Shown: positions 1-11,363 of the stretch, piece after piece
Layout: the number at the start of each line of letters is the position of its first letter
How positions within the stretch are numbered: position 1 is the first letter of the stretch
Assembly (NCBI GenBank): GCA_022496805.1
Contig: CM040092.1
Location: forward strand, 20,416,113-20,480,112
DNA length: 64,000 nt
Direction of reading: 5' to 3'
Origin: Pohlia nutans
Lineage: Eukaryota; Streptophyta; Bryopsida; Bryales; Mniaceae
Position numbers and translations under genes: made by a program
The notes under the pieces: generated by a model
Told to the model about the DNA's origin: nothing
Databases searched by the model: none
Seen by the model: only the letters and a program-made list of their open reading frames with translations

Positions 1-314
1 TATATGGGCAATCATTATTGTCCATCTATCTAGGATACCAAACCATTCCTTAAATTAACTACGGAGGGACACATTCAGATATCAATAGGATCTCCTACTT
101 TCAGTGGTAGGATGAAGATGCTTTTAAATCCAGCCTCTATATACCAACTTGGAGTGCTACTTGGAGTAATGACTCTACAGTCTACACGCTAACCAGAGGA
201 AGCAATGGCTTCCCGAGCACCCAATTATGTGATATCAAAAATTATGTGGCATTGTGGGCGCTTTTGGCAATAAAACTTGCATCATTGCCAAATAAACTAC
301 ATTGAATAGTGGTT
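1..314. other. intergenic, nothing recognised
   Basis: AT-rich DNA with no coding, RNA or repeat signal that I can support. Confidence 0.5.
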
Positions 315-851
315 TTAACCCCTAAATGAGAGAGGGGATAAGGGCAAAACCTAGATGTGTTATAAAATGTTACCTCTACAACTTTAATGAAGTTCGGTCC
401 AAAAGAGAAAATGAGAAGCATGATGTTTAGTAATTATTTGTACAGTCAAACTTCCAAAAAGAGTTTTAGATACCCATTTAATGAATTTAGAAGCATCTAC
501 CATTGAAAATTCAGCAAAATTACAAATTTTATTTTTTAAATTTGAAATTTGGTACGATTGGTTAAAACTAGACATTTTATTCTAAAATTTAAAAAGGAAT
601 TTTTTTCAAATGAGAGAACATCATTAGTTTCCCAAAATAGTAAGTTTTATAATACTAGGACAATATTGAGGTCCTTGTCTTTGAAAAATTCTTTAGTGAA
701 CCTATATATCGCAAATTAAATGTATCAAACAACACTAGAACATGGTCTCTACCGCCAATTTTGACAAAAATCAAAACTTGAAAAATGTCATTTCCTGACC
801 ATAGGCAGTCACTACGACCAAAAAATGGTCAATCGGTCACTTAAGGGTTAA
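315..851 (+). mobile_element. TTAA element A1
   Basis: This is a short non-autonomous DNA transposon. It starts with TTAACCCCTAAATGAG and ends with a diverged inverse (CACTTAAGGGTTAA), and TTAA lies at both edges. The interior matches a second copy at 3164-3721 over nearly its whole length, including the stretch GAGAACATCATTAGTTT and the stretch CAAACAACACTAGAACATGG. No open frame of useful length is present. TTAA edges and CCC/GGG ends indicate the piggyBac type. Confidence 0.8.
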
Positions 852-1002
852 GGGGACCCATACTAATTTATTGACATTTCACATTATATAAATATTCACC
901 ATTATTGTACGAAAACACAGTAAATTTTTTATTTTTTTTTATAATAAAATTGTACAATAGAGGGTTCTTGCATAAGCTTCCACAAATGAACTAGACTGAA
1001 TA

Positions 1003-1316
1003 TACTAATGACTACCATTAGGGGAAATGTGGGGTCCCCAAAAGGCCCTGTAAGGCAGCTCGGGTTAGGTGATTGGTCTGCCCAAACACCCCTCCGATGG
1101 TGGCACCATTGGTCCTCGTCGCTGCCCACTAACAGTGTCGGAAACCGCAGTGCTAGCAGTGCTGGCAGTGTTGGCAGTGCTGGCAGCGTCGTGGCACCAT
1201 TGGTGCCAACGGGGAAAACGTGCAGGCACCACTGAAATTTCACTGCACGTGAGAAAACCAAAGGCCTTTTGGAGACCCCACCTTTCACCTAATGAGTGCA
1301 CTAGAACCACTAATCA
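1003..1316. mobile_element. inverted-repeat MITE, GC-rich
   Basis: The ends are inverted copies: GTGGGGTCCCCAAAAGGCC at about 1029-1047 faces GGCCTTTTGGAGACCCCAC at 1263-1281, and the similarity extends outward through ATTAGG. The middle holds a degenerate short tandem repeat of GGCAGTGCT (about 1150-1190) and two copies of GTGGCACCATTGGT. Long frames exist on both strands, but they follow from the GC-rich inverted structure and look non-coding. The exact termini and target duplication are uncertain. Confidence 0.6.
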
Positions 1317-1611
1317 TGACCGGGCAAGTAATAAATAACTTTAAATCAAATAGTTAGTGTCAAAATGGAACAAGTGTGAGGAACAAGTGTCGGAGGAGCA
1401 TGAGCAAAAAGAGACACCGCATGAGAACAGGGTACCTTCCTACAACAATCCCCCCTTCAATTGTAGCATGGTCATAACAAGGGTAATTTTTACACAGTAA
1501 GTCCCATTAATTATTTGGTCCCTTTAAAATCCCTATTCAGTGTAGTGTATTTTCTCGACAAAGTATGAGGTCATTTTGGATTAAATTCATGGCCATTTAA
1601 ACAAAAATTTG
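1317..1611. other. intergenic, nothing recognised
   Basis: AT-rich sequence without a gene or a clear repeat. Confidence 0.4.
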
Positions 1612-1786
1612 TGGCAATTAGCACACATTTCGTTAAAAATGGACTACTAGATTGGAAAAGTAATGGGGAGTGTTGCCTATAATAAAAATTGTAGAAAAAT
1701 TGAAGACCTATTTCTATTGAGAAGGGCAACACTCCCAATCACTTTTCTAGTCTGGTAGTCCAACTTTAACGAAATGTGTGTTAATT
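1612..1786. mobile_element. hairpin MITE
   Basis: Two arms of about 60 bases are inverted copies: CACACATTTCGTTAAA at the left returns as TTTAACGAAATGTGTG at the right, and GGGAGTGTTGCC returns as GGCAACACTCCC. A short AT-rich loop lies between them. The whole unit is about 170 bases and non-coding, which is typical of a MITE or foldback element. Confidence 0.7.
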
Positions 1787-2670
1787 GTGGATGAGAACAA
1801 CGAGCATTATAGGTTGCCTATTTTGAGGCCCTAGGGATATGTAAAAAAAATTGATAGCACTTTCAATAAATTATATAAATTACATTATTTCATGTCATAA
1901 AACTATAATTCCACTTGCTATAAATTTGTGTTGTAATTTTCCACATTCATCATTTTTTTAAAATTTCATTACATTTTCAAGACGACCCATCTCTTTCAAA
2001 TTGTGATACAAATGGGCGGTTTTAGGTGCCTCCACCATACTTGCTGATCTGGCTACCGATAGCAAATTATTGTAATGGCACATGAGGTGGCGATCCACGT
2101 GTCCCAGCTGAGCAAGTGGATTGCAACAGTTTTTGTTTTTTGTTTTTGATTTTAAAACGAATGATTGCAAGAGTTTTAAGTAGTTGTGCAACGACAATTA
2201 ATAATCCAAGCAAGTATGGAAGACCTAACTTCTCTATTTCCACGTGGCCATTGTCAATAATGCCTCTCAGCCACGTGTCCTCTTCGCATTCATCCTCAAA
2301 AAATCCTGACCCATTGTGATTCACGTTTCTGAAAACAAAGTTGACCTCGTTAATGTCACAGGCTACAGCAAACCAGTTTTTTTATTTTTCCAGTTGGTAG
2401 AGTGTCACACACCTTGAATGTAGCCAGGTAAGCAAAAACAAATAAAATGGACAGAATCATCCATAAATATATACTCATCCATAAAATTATTTAGTATAAA
2501 GCACTTTCATCCAAGATAATGGCGATTTTAATATAAAAGAATTAGAAGACTGGTGAATTCATCCACTTTTTTGCCAGTTCATTCTAGTATAAGAATAGTT
2601 ACTCCCAAAATCATGTAAGATTCTAAAAAAATTGCCAATTTTTTTTTTGGTTGGACTAAATGTACATCAA
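1787..2670. other. intergenic, AT-rich
   Basis: No gene found. The segment 2000-2330 is somewhat GC-richer and carries several CACGTGG/CCACGTG-type motifs, but short frames there do not resemble any protein I know. Confidence 0.4.
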
Positions 2671-2763
2671 CTTATTACCACCATGTTTCGAATTCCACCC
2701 TCATATATTGGTGGTGTACATTCCGAACCAAAAACAAAATTGGAAACGTGGTGGTAATAGGTT
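2671..2763. repeat. small inverted repeat
   Basis: TATTACCACCATGTTTCGAA at the left faces a near-inverse at about 2742-2763, enclosing a spacer that itself holds TTGGTGGTGTACA. It could be the remains of a small hairpin element. Confidence 0.45.
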
Positions 2764-3040
2764 GGTTTACCTTCTCCCCGATCTACTTAACCATCCCAAT
2801 TTGGATGATGTACACAATTGCCGCCACTTTCCTCATGAATGAAAGGAATTTTTTGCAGTGTGGTTGTTTTTACATGAATTTTTCAAGTAGTTACTTATTT
2901 TTAAGTGAAGTTAGATTAGGAAAAAATTGAAATTGAATTACTAGGTCCTCCCATTCTAGGTGAGCTTCCATTTCGACCAAACAAAAATTCCAAAGTTATG
3001 AGCTTTTGAATGCACACTGAATCCATTATTTGACGCTGAC

Positions 3041-3872
3041 CTTGGGGAGGTCACTATGCAAAAAAGTAAAAAACCACATGAGTTAAACTATAGGGTCCTT
3101 TTTCTTCATTACAGGAAAAAATTCTACCTCATTATAAAATTTTATATATAATATAGGATACTCTAACCCCTAAATGAGTAAATGATAGAGGGGTTAAGGG
3201 CAAAACCTAGATGTGTTATAAACTGTTACTTCTGCATCTTTGATGAGGTTTGGTCCAAAAGAGAAAATGAGAAGCATAATGTTTAGTAATTATCCGTACA
3301 ATCAAACTTCTAAAAATAGTTGTAGACACTCATTTAATGAATTTAGATGCATTTACCATTTAAAATTCACCAAAATTACAAATTCTACTTTTAGAATCTA
3401 AAATCTGGTATGATTGGTTAAAACTAGACACTCTATTCTAAAATTTAAAAAGGAAAATTTTTCAAATGAGAGAACATCATTAGTTTCCTGAAATAGTAAG
3501 TTTTACAACACTAGGACAATATTGAGGTCTTTGTCTTTGAAAATTCCTTAGTGAACCTCAATATTGCACATGAAATGTATCAAACAACACTAGAACATGG
3601 TCTCTATCTCCAATTTCGACAAAAATCAAAACTTGAAAAATGTCATTTCTTGACCATGGACAGTCACTGCTGTTTGGGCTATGACCAGAAAATAGTTGAT
3701 CGGTCACTTAGTAGGAGTTAAATTCAAGTAAGGAATAATTCAAGAATATATTTGGAATATATCTATAATAGTCTAGAATATACCGCAAATATTCCATTTA
3801 TATGATAGCCTACATTGAATACCCTCTTAACACACGTGGTTACACTAAATACATGCTAGTGACCTCCCCGGG
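3041..3872. mobile_element. hAT-like element K1 (hosts A2)
   Basis: The ends are CTTGGGGAGGTCACTA and its near-inverse TAGTGACCTCCCCGGG. A perfect 8-base duplication ACGCTGAC lies at 3033-3040 and 3873-3880. Eight-base duplications are characteristic of the hAT superfamily. About 274 bases belong to the element itself; the rest is the nested TTAA element A2. A second copy, K2, lies at 31059-31355 with the same ends and its own 8-base duplication. Non-autonomous. Confidence 0.8.
3164..3721 (+). mobile_element. TTAA element A2, nested in K1
   Basis: Near full-length copy of A1 (315-851). It begins CTAACCCCTAAATGAG, so the left TTAA has decayed to CTAA, and it ends GGAGTTAA. It interrupts the hAT-like element K1, so it inserted after K1 arrived. 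Confidence 0.8.
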
Positions 3873-4416
3873 ACGCTGACATACAAATGAAAGTTGTAAA
3901 TGATGCCATTTCCATGACATCCATATTGTTGAAATAAATAATAGTGTTGAAATATGTTTAAATTTGAATTAAAAAGATATTATTGTTTTGATTATATGAG
4001 AAATAAAAAAATACTCATTATCATACGACTTTTGGAATGATTGGCCAAAAGTGCATAATGTATAACAATGAATCATCTTTTGTATAGTGTGCAATATTTC
4101 AACCTATAAAATTATCTTTTGATTGCTTACAAAGAGATCTCAAGACACTTTTATCCTTGCTTCAATCAAACCATAACAAAACTTATGTGAACAATTTCAC
4201 ACACTATTGAAGCATACTAATTTCAACTAATCACAATGAATTACAAGATGAGAGTAGTAAAATTGTAATTTTAATGATTTTTTGAAAATCATGTATATTC
4301 ATTTAAATAATATCCAGGCATTTCATTTCAAATTCAATTGTACAAATGTCTTCTAATAAGAATGTCTTACATATGCTCTTCAGAGTTGAAACTCAAAAAA
4401 GTTAAGGAACCCTCAT

Positions 4417-5009
4417 TTAACCCCTAACGGACCAGGGTTTTTCATCAATTTCAAGCATTGATTTTACATTTACATTTTCATTTTTTTTGAGAATTTCATT
4501 TTTTTTCTCTTTGTAGCTAACACCAAATTGTGCATGAAGATGTTAAATTTTTCCCAAATTGATCTAGATAATGATTTTTTCCATCATTATAAATAAGATC
4601 ATCAAAAAAACTCACTTCCTACTTCTATTATGTTTTCTTTAAATCACTTCCTACTTCTATTATGTTTTCTTTAAATTTGGATGAAAAAACGAGTGTAAAA
4701 TTAGATTTTTTGAGTTTTTGAATTAGAAATATTCAATTGACACACTTTGGGAAAATAAACTATGATTGGATACAAACTCATTGATTTATGAATGGTCAAA
4801 GTTTTGTTGACTTTCAAATTTCAAATCTTATCATGGGTATATTTCATTTGATATTGGATTTTTTCAAAATCTAACTTTGCCAAAGTAAAGTTTGATGTAT
4901 TTGGGAGGGGTCTCTTTACCAAAAATTCCAGTTTAATTTTTTTTCAATTAAAATTTTCACATCAAAGGGAGTGATATAAGTTTTATATTGTAAAGCCTTT
5001 GGAGGTTAA
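4417..5009 (+). mobile_element. TTAA element B3
   Basis: Left end TTAACCCCTAACGGACCAGG, right end CCTTTGGAGGTTAA, both edged by TTAA. The interior is a diverged relative of B1 (46069-46607) and B2 (53051-53619). An internal 32-base tandem duplication lies at about 4614-4676. No coding potential. Confidence 0.65.
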
Positions 5010-5175
5010 TAATACATTTAAATATTGCCCTCGAAAACGTGTAGACATTTAGGTACTAAGGTGAAGGGCACTAATTTTCAAAATGTCTACAAATATCTTT
5101 AATATATTTCCATCTACTAGTATTACTTACAATATTATATGATTGGTCAAGTCATACAAAATACTTATAGCAAGC

Positions 5176-5987
5176 TTAACCCTTTAGTACCCCATGAGAC
5201 CACATTGTGATAACTATGTGTCGAAAACGCAAATAACGGAAAATTCATGAACAATTGGATTTTGAATTGTGATGTTCAAAGTTGGAGACTTGTAATACAC
5301 ATCTTCTTAAAAAATAAAATTTTAATTTAGAGTTGTGCAACTATCAAAATACCTATGAACACAACGTGAAAATATACCGCAAATACTTGAAAATACCCTA
5401 AATACTTACAAATACAACACATGTAGTACTACTAACTATACAATATTTCTTTTGTTTGATATCTTATTTTTATTTATTTTTGATTGTGTTCTCTTGTTCG
5501 TGTTCCATTATTGTATGTATTCGGATCTTGATCAATGCACCAAATCCTTTCATATTTTAATGTATAGTTTTTTGTCCTAAACCGTATATGGATAAATCAC
5601 TATCACTTATAAAATTCACAATAAGTATGAGTCCGTTCTTAATAAGAAAGATTGCAACGGAGAGGTGTTGACATAGGTCATTGTTGAACCTCTTGACTTT
5701 CATTTTTGAAAATTTAACCCAAATTCTATTTAACTTTGAAATCACACACCATCCAAATGTCATTTCTGAGTGTGCATTACTTTAGTTCAAAGACATACTA
5801 CAATCTTCGAATCCAAAGGTCCAATCTTACCAAGGTTTAACTGGCACTTGTTTGATTAAGCTATGCTTACATTTATAATGTTAAATACTATTAATAATAT
5901 TCATAATTTGAACAGAGAGAGTTTTAAATTAAAAAAATGCCAAAAAATATGGTTTCTCCAAAACCACCCTAGGCACTTAAGGATTAA
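5176..5987 (+). mobile_element. TTAA element C1
   Basis: About 812 bases. Left end TTAACCCTTTAGTACCCC, right end GGCACTTAAGGATTAA. Copies lie at 52823-54074 (opposite orientation, interrupted) and 55272-56070. C1 carries an intact TTAA at 5730-5733 at the place where C2 is split by element B2, so it serves as an empty-site control. The interior holds only short frames. Confidence 0.8.
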
Positions 5988-6487
5988 AGGAAAAAATACC
6001 ATATTTGTTAAACTGAGACAATCTGTAGTCTAATATTATCTTTGACTTTACATTTAGATGATGATTAGTGTTTGATGTTGAATTTTTTTAGTGAATAGAG
6101 ACTTCAGTATGTTATTACATTCACAAACCTTTGATTTTATAAAAGTTGATATGTTAATAAATATTTGATTTGTTAGAATAGATGTCTCAAATAATGGGCT
6201 AAAGTCTCAAAATGTCCATTTTGTCTCATTTTAAACACCCAATTCCCTATTTTTGCAGTTGGCCAAGTGCAATCATTTCCGGACCTAATTGTGCAAAAAA
6301 CAAAAATTCTCAAAAATTGACGAAAAAACATCGATTTCTTTCTTTGTTGAAACTTGTAGTATATTGCAATAAAAGACTGATATTTCGAATTTTTCATAAC
6401 AAAAATTTTAATTTCTTTAATTTTAAAAATTACAAGATTGACTATTTAAATACTTATACAAATTATGAATAGATTAAGACATTATAA

Positions 6488-8650
6488 CACCGTTGCTAGA
6501 GTGTATGGGAGAAGGAATTTATTTATTTTTTCAATTTTTCTTATTTTCTGTTTTCTTATTTCTTTTTTTGTGTGCCAAAAAGTACTTAAGGCTGCGTTTT
6601 TCTCCTTCCTCCATCCTTCAAAACAACATTCGAATGCCACATGCATTGAGCCCCTCGGCCACGCCCAAAAAAAAAAAAAAAAAAATCCCTTTTTTCCGGG
6701 GGCTGAAGGTTCGCGCGCGCGGACACCATTCTATTTTCTTCATGAGAGAACACAAATATGTTCTCCCATACTCCCATGACTGCCTTATATACTCTTAACC
6801 CCTAAGCGTCCCGGCGTCCATATTTTGGACGTTTTTGGGGGTACAGTCACCTTCGAAGTGCTGTAACTTTTGCAAAACGTGTCCGATTTTGCTGAAATTT
6901 TGAAAAAACTCCCCGCATGATGTATGGAATGTGTGGTATAAATTTCAGATCAATCCAAGATGAATTGAATTTTTGGTGATCATTTGAAAGTAGGTATGCT
7001 TTTTTTGGACAGTTCTGTGAATTTTGATGGCAGCAACTTCAGGGGCTTGTATCTCCTTCATCCCAAGTCCGTTTTCAATAAAACTTGTTGGGTTGAATTC
7101 CCCTTGAAGTCTAGTTATCATGGTAAAATTTTCAGGTCAATCCATGTTGTTATGAATGTTTGAGAGTCATTTTAGTGCACGGGTCTAGTTTGGACACTTT
7201 TTGCTTTTTGGTTCAAATGGGTCACTTTTCGGGCTACTTTTTGACATTGCAAGGCCATTTCAGGGCACATTAAATTTTTTCATGAGGATTTTTTGGTACG
7301 AATGTGTTTATATGATGATTTTGAACAACTTTATAGTTCAAAGTTTTTTCATTTGAGTAATTTTGAAAACGAATTTCACCTCTAACTGTGTTGCTAGGAA
7401 AATTTCAGCATCCTTTTTTAGCACTAAAACACTTTGATCTTGCAATCTATATGGCCAAATGACCCCAAAATTGATCCACATGATCTACAACATGTATGTT
7501 ACAAGATTGTACGGTTGAGATTTCTATACCTCACTTACATTTAGACCTATAACACATCAAAAGCAATGATGATTTTAAGCCCAAAAAAGCTAGGGACCTT
7601 TAGGGGTTAAGGTGGCTATGGGAGAGTATGAGAGACCACATTTTTTGTTCTCATGAGGGCTATAGGACAGAGGGTGTGCTGTCGCGCACCCTCGGCCACG
7701 TCCAAAACAAAAAAATTAATTAATTAATTAATTAATTGAAAAATTAAAAATTAATAAATTGAAAATTAATTTTAATTAATTAATTAATTAAAAATTTAAT
7801 ATAAAGAATTAAAATTAAAATTAAAATAACTAAGATTTCTTTTTTCTGGGATTTTCAAGATTTCCGAAATTTCCGGGATTTCGGGGGCGAGGGTCCCTGA
7901 GCGCGGACTCCATTCTATTTTCTCCATGCAAGAACACAAATTTGTTCTTCCATACTCCCATGGCCGCCTTATATACTCTTAAGGCGGCTATGGGAGAGTA
8001 TGAGAGAACACATTTTTGTTCTCATGAGGGCTGTAGGACAGAGGGTGTGCTGCCGCGCACCCTTAGCCCCTCGGACACGTTCAACAGAAAGAAAGAAAGA
8101 AAAAAAAAAAAAAAATCCTTTTTTCCGGGTTTCTCGGGATTTTCGAAATTTCCGGGATTCCAGGGTTGAGAGTCCGCGCGCGCGGACCCCATTCCATTCT
8201 CTCTTCAAGAGAATACAAATAGGTTCTCCTATGCTCCCATGGCCGCCTTATTTACTCTTAAGGTGGCTATGGGAGGGTATGAGAGAACTTATTTTTGTTT
8301 CCATGAGGATTGGAGGACAGAGGAAAGAGGATGCTCTGCCGCGTACCCTCTGCCACGTACCCTCTGTCCAATTTTATTTTTTTAAATTTATTATTTTATT
8401 ATTTCGTTATTTATTTATTTATTTTATTATTTTATACGAGATTTCGGGGGCATAGGGTTCGCGCTTGCGGACCCTCTTTCGTCCTCACCTTAAGCAACTC
8501 CTCAAGAGAACATATTTATGTTCTCCCATTCTCCTATGGCTGCCTTGTATACTCTTGAGGCGGCTATGAAAGGGTATGCAAGAACATACACATGTTTTCT
8601 TACGAACGGAAGAAAACAAAGGAGTGGCTATGTATTATTAGCGACCCGCA
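6488..8650 (+). repeat. tandem array of inverted-end units (M1-M5)
   Basis: Four units and part of a fifth are arranged head to tail: about 6488-6794, 7611-7978, 7983-8257, 8262-8556 and a partial unit from 8560. Each starts with a form of GGCGGCTATGGGAGAGTATG and ends with the near-inverse CATACTCCCATGGCCGCC, so every unit is itself an inverted-end element. Units are separated by a short spacer such as ATATACTCTT. Each unit carries a GC-rich inner block with CCGCGCGCGCGG-like sequence and a variable simple-sequence tract (poly-A, GAAA, or TTAA/AATT). The first junction is split by TTAA element L1. Confidence 0.75.
6795..7610 (+). mobile_element. TTAA element L1
   Basis: An 816-base element with ends TTAACCCCTAAGCGTCCCGG and CTTTAGGGGTTAA. 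It sits in the M1/M2 junction of the tandem array; the same junction is unoccupied at 7979-7982 and 8258-8261, each with a single TTAA. Inverted-orientation copies are L2 (33247-34055) and L3 (57675-58484). No transposase frame. Confidence 0.9.
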
Positions 8651-9079
8651 AAAAGTATATATATATATAGTATATATTTATTTTATTTATTTATTTATAA
8701 ATAGACATATAGATAATTGTTTAATGATTTTTTTGTTTTATTTTTTGTGCAAGTGGTTGAATTTGCATGGTCGCACATTCGTTTTTCCCTTTTCTTAGTG
8801 CATTTGGAAGCCCTGTTGGAGTTGACAACGATGTTGTTCATGTGGAATTTCATGTATTCTGTATAGTGGAGTGAATCGCTCAGCTCGTTGTTCTGACGAG
8901 TTTGTTCGAAGAGGTTGGACAATCTATTTTGACAACATAGTAAAGAAATTTCATGGTGGAGTTGCTATTTGGAGGGAGGAAGCAACAAATGAAACAGTGG
9001 CGCTATATGATTACGTGCGAATGAAGCAAATCACTTCCAAATGAAGCAAAGTTGCACATATAGTTGAATATGTTGCAAT
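8651..9079. other. intergenic; TA microsatellite at the start
   Basis: Begins with TA and TTTA simple repeats (about 8657-8700). The rest shows no supportable gene. Confidence 0.4.
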
Positions 9080-9439
9080 GGAGTTAACCTAGAAGAGAAG
9101 TTGTGTATGAACAAGATACCATGTGTTTTGCTTTAACATACTCTTATTTGTTTACTCTAAATAGCTATAAGGTATGGAAGAACTTAGTGGTCTCTCATTA
9201 TTAGGTGTGTAAGAGCTTGGTGGTTTTTAAACTCATGCACAACAAGTTTAGCCGTCTTTTTTGACGGCTAAACTAGTTGTGCATGAGTTTGAAGACCACC
9301 AAGCTCTTACACACCTAATAATGAGAGGCCACTAAGATCTTCTACATCTTATAACTATTTAGAGTGAACAAATAAGAGTGTATTAAAGCAAAACACATGG
9401 TATCTTGTTCATACACAACTTCTCTTTTAGGATAATTCC
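9080..9439. mobile_element. 360-base near-perfect hairpin
   Basis: Two arms of about 177 bases are inverted copies with few mismatches around a six-T loop at about 9258-9263 (GCCGTC/GACGGC at the centre). Examples are AGAAGTTGTGTATGAACAAG at the left against CTTGTTCATACACAACTTCT at the right, and CTCTTACACACCTAATAATG against its inverse. It is AT-rich with no frame. It is most likely a foldback or MITE insertion; if transcribed, it would make a long double-stranded RNA. Confidence 0.85.
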
Positions 9440-9815
9440 AATGTCCAAATGACGCATTCTTTGGTTCGTTGAAATTTTTTTCATTTGCCAATAAAAAAAT
9501 ATAAAACTTGACAAGTCAAATTATAATTTTACTCAATAGCAAAAAGTGGCAACTTTGTAGTATATGACTTCAACTTTGTGATATTTTAATTTCGGTTACG
9601 TATTTGTTGGCAATGGTCACCTGACATTTTGCAATATTGTGTCCAAAATTTTATTCCATAGTTCTAAACAATTCCAAAGAATGTTGCTTTCCATCCTTAC
9701 CCTCCACACAATACAATTTTTTGAATCTATTATATAATACAAACCGTGCACACACGCATGCAAGAACAATTCCACTACTCGAGCTAATGTGCCAACTTAC
9801 CAACCTAGTCTATTA
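9440..9815. other. intergenic, nothing recognised
   Basis: AT-rich, non-coding as far as I can see. Confidence 0.4.
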
Positions 9816-10189
9816 CTCCCTCCATCCCACAAAAAGACCTTTTCACTGAAATCCATGGATTAAGCTTAATCATGTGATTACAAAGGGAGTATGTTGATTG
9901 TGATCGGCAAATCCATGGATTAAGTGAGTATGGAGGGAGTATTTTGATTGCAACAAAGTGTAAACATGATCAACATCCATAACAATAATCCATCAGCATG
10001 ATTAAAATCCATGATCAATATGATCAAAATCCATGGATTAAGCTGCTAGACAGTATTGTTTGCAATGGCCTGAAGTATCTATCAAGCGCGTGAGAAGTTT
10101 AATTGTGAATGAGTACAATAGGAAATCATGGTTTTATTTTGGAACAAAATTTAAGTCAATCTCATGGTCTTTTTGTAGAACAAAGGGAG
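9816..10189. mobile_element. Stowaway-like MITE G1
   Basis: Left end CTCCCTCCATCCCACAAAAA with AGACC following, right end GGTCTTTTTGTAGAACAAAG then GGAG, flanked by TA on both sides (9814-9815, 10190-10191). The CTCCCTCC terminus and TA duplication are typical of Stowaway-type (Tc1/mariner) plant MITEs. It contains repeated AAATCCATGGATTAAG blocks, one with an intact TTAA at 9860-9863 that is the empty counterpart of H1. Confidence 0.75.
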
Positions 10190-10250
10190 TATATAATACC
10201 TTCCGCACACATAAGGTAGTTCCACCCCTAGAATTATCATGCCGAACTCT

Positions 10251-10553
10251 AGCCCCCGACTTTAAATCCCCCCCCCCCCCCCCCCCCCCTCCTCGACGTT
10301 AATGCAAGAGGACAAAAACTACCCCCTATTTTGTGCAGGTAGGGGCCTACCTTGAAAAATAACCCCCTCTTCCAAGGATTTAATATTCCCGAGGGGATCC
10401 TCCTAGAATAATTTGGGGACGTAGGCTCAAAATTTGAAAAAAAGGAATTGCCAAAAAAAGACCTTAGGGTGCCCAAAATAGAAATTTCAAAAAATGGGGC
10501 CTACATGTGAATAGTGTTTGCATTAACATCAAAGGGGGGATTTAGAGTTAGGG
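10251..10553. mobile_element. inverted-repeat element P1
   Basis: About 303 bases. The left end CCCCCGACTTTAAATCCCCC is inverted at the right as GGGGGATTTAGAGTTAGGG, and GAACTCT flanks both sides (10244-10250, 10553-10559). A second copy P2 lies inverted at 51849-52128. A poly-C run of about 20 lies at the left end. The superfamily is not clear; a 7-9 base duplication would fit hAT or Mutator types. Confidence 0.7.
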
Positions 10554-10567
10554 AACTCTGACATGTA

Positions 10568-11363
10568 TTAACCCCTAAATGCCAACAGCCGTCTCCAGAT
10601 TTGAAGAATTGCAAAGATCATTATGAAATGCAACTGAGAGGAATATTTTGAAATTGATGTGTGAATAAAAGTTGTGCACTATAAATTTTAGATTCTATCC
10701 ATACTGTTAAATCTATGATTCATAACATAATAGAGCAATGTGAGCCAACACCCTTTTGCAATGGGACCACAATCTAGTTACAATTAGAAACTAGGTTTAC
10801 GTGGCATTCACACGGTAGTCCTAGTTTCATGGAATACAAATGGCATTCCTTCATTGCTTAGAAAAGTGAAGATTCTCTTTTGATCTAGTTTTCAAAAGGG
10901 TGCTCTGTTGCACTACTCTATTATGCTATCTTGTTGTCACCAATATTTTGTATAAAATTTGAAACTTAAAATTCAAAATTCTCTTATAATTCAATTATGA
11001 ATAAGATATTGACAATCAATGAATGAAATTTGTTGTGATGGGTTGAAATGTAATACCCAAAGTGTAGTGATTATTGGAGATTTTTTGGTTGCTTAATTTT
11101 ATGAATTGGCTTTTACAAGAGCACTTTTGAACAATTTTGAATTAAGATCGTAGAATCTTTTGGTGAATCACTACAACATGAAATGAGGCATAAAAATTTC
11201 ACAAATCATCCCCTTTCAAATCGGTGTACACATGCATGAAGCTAACTTCCTATAAAATCTATGGTAAAAAAATCACACTGCAAAAAGTGCATGACAGATT
11301 AGGAAATGTGAGTGAAATTTGTACATCGTCCAAAATATGGACGCCTGGGCACTTAAGGGTTAC
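10568..11363 (+). mobile_element. TTAA element F1 with an inserted MITE
   Basis: Left end TTAACCCCTAAATGCC, right end CACTTAAGGGTTAC (right TTAA decayed to TTAC). It shares its interior with six other F copies, for example the blocks GATTCTATCCATA and CATGAAATGAGGCATAAAA. Compared with those copies it is interrupted at about 10728-10927 by a short inverted-end element (see separate entry). Confidence 0.75.
10728..10927. mobile_element. MITE nested in F1
   Basis: CATAATAGAGCAATGTGAG at the left faces an inverse ending CTCTATTATG at the right, and ACACCCTTTTGCAA faces an inverse TTTTCAAAAGGGTG. Other F copies read straight through this point (ATGATTGCTATCACC), which shows that this is an insertion of about 200 bases. 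I could not define the target duplication. Confidence 0.65.

Noticed and set aside
929..1338. Several overlapping frames of 75-119 codons on both strands
   Set aside because: They come from a GC-rich inverted-repeat element with internal tandem repeats; composition explains them.
7711..7792. (TTAA)n tract as a possible insertion hot spot
   Set aside because: It is a simple-sequence tract inside unit M2. No element is inserted there, so it does not support the idea.
6465..8558. Plus-strand frames of 100-151 codons
   Set aside because: They cross the inverted-end array and homopolymer tracts and repeat the same translated words in each unit.
10262..10289. Poly-C run and the proline/glycine-rich frames around it
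   Set aside because: Homopolymer in the P1 terminus; not coding.
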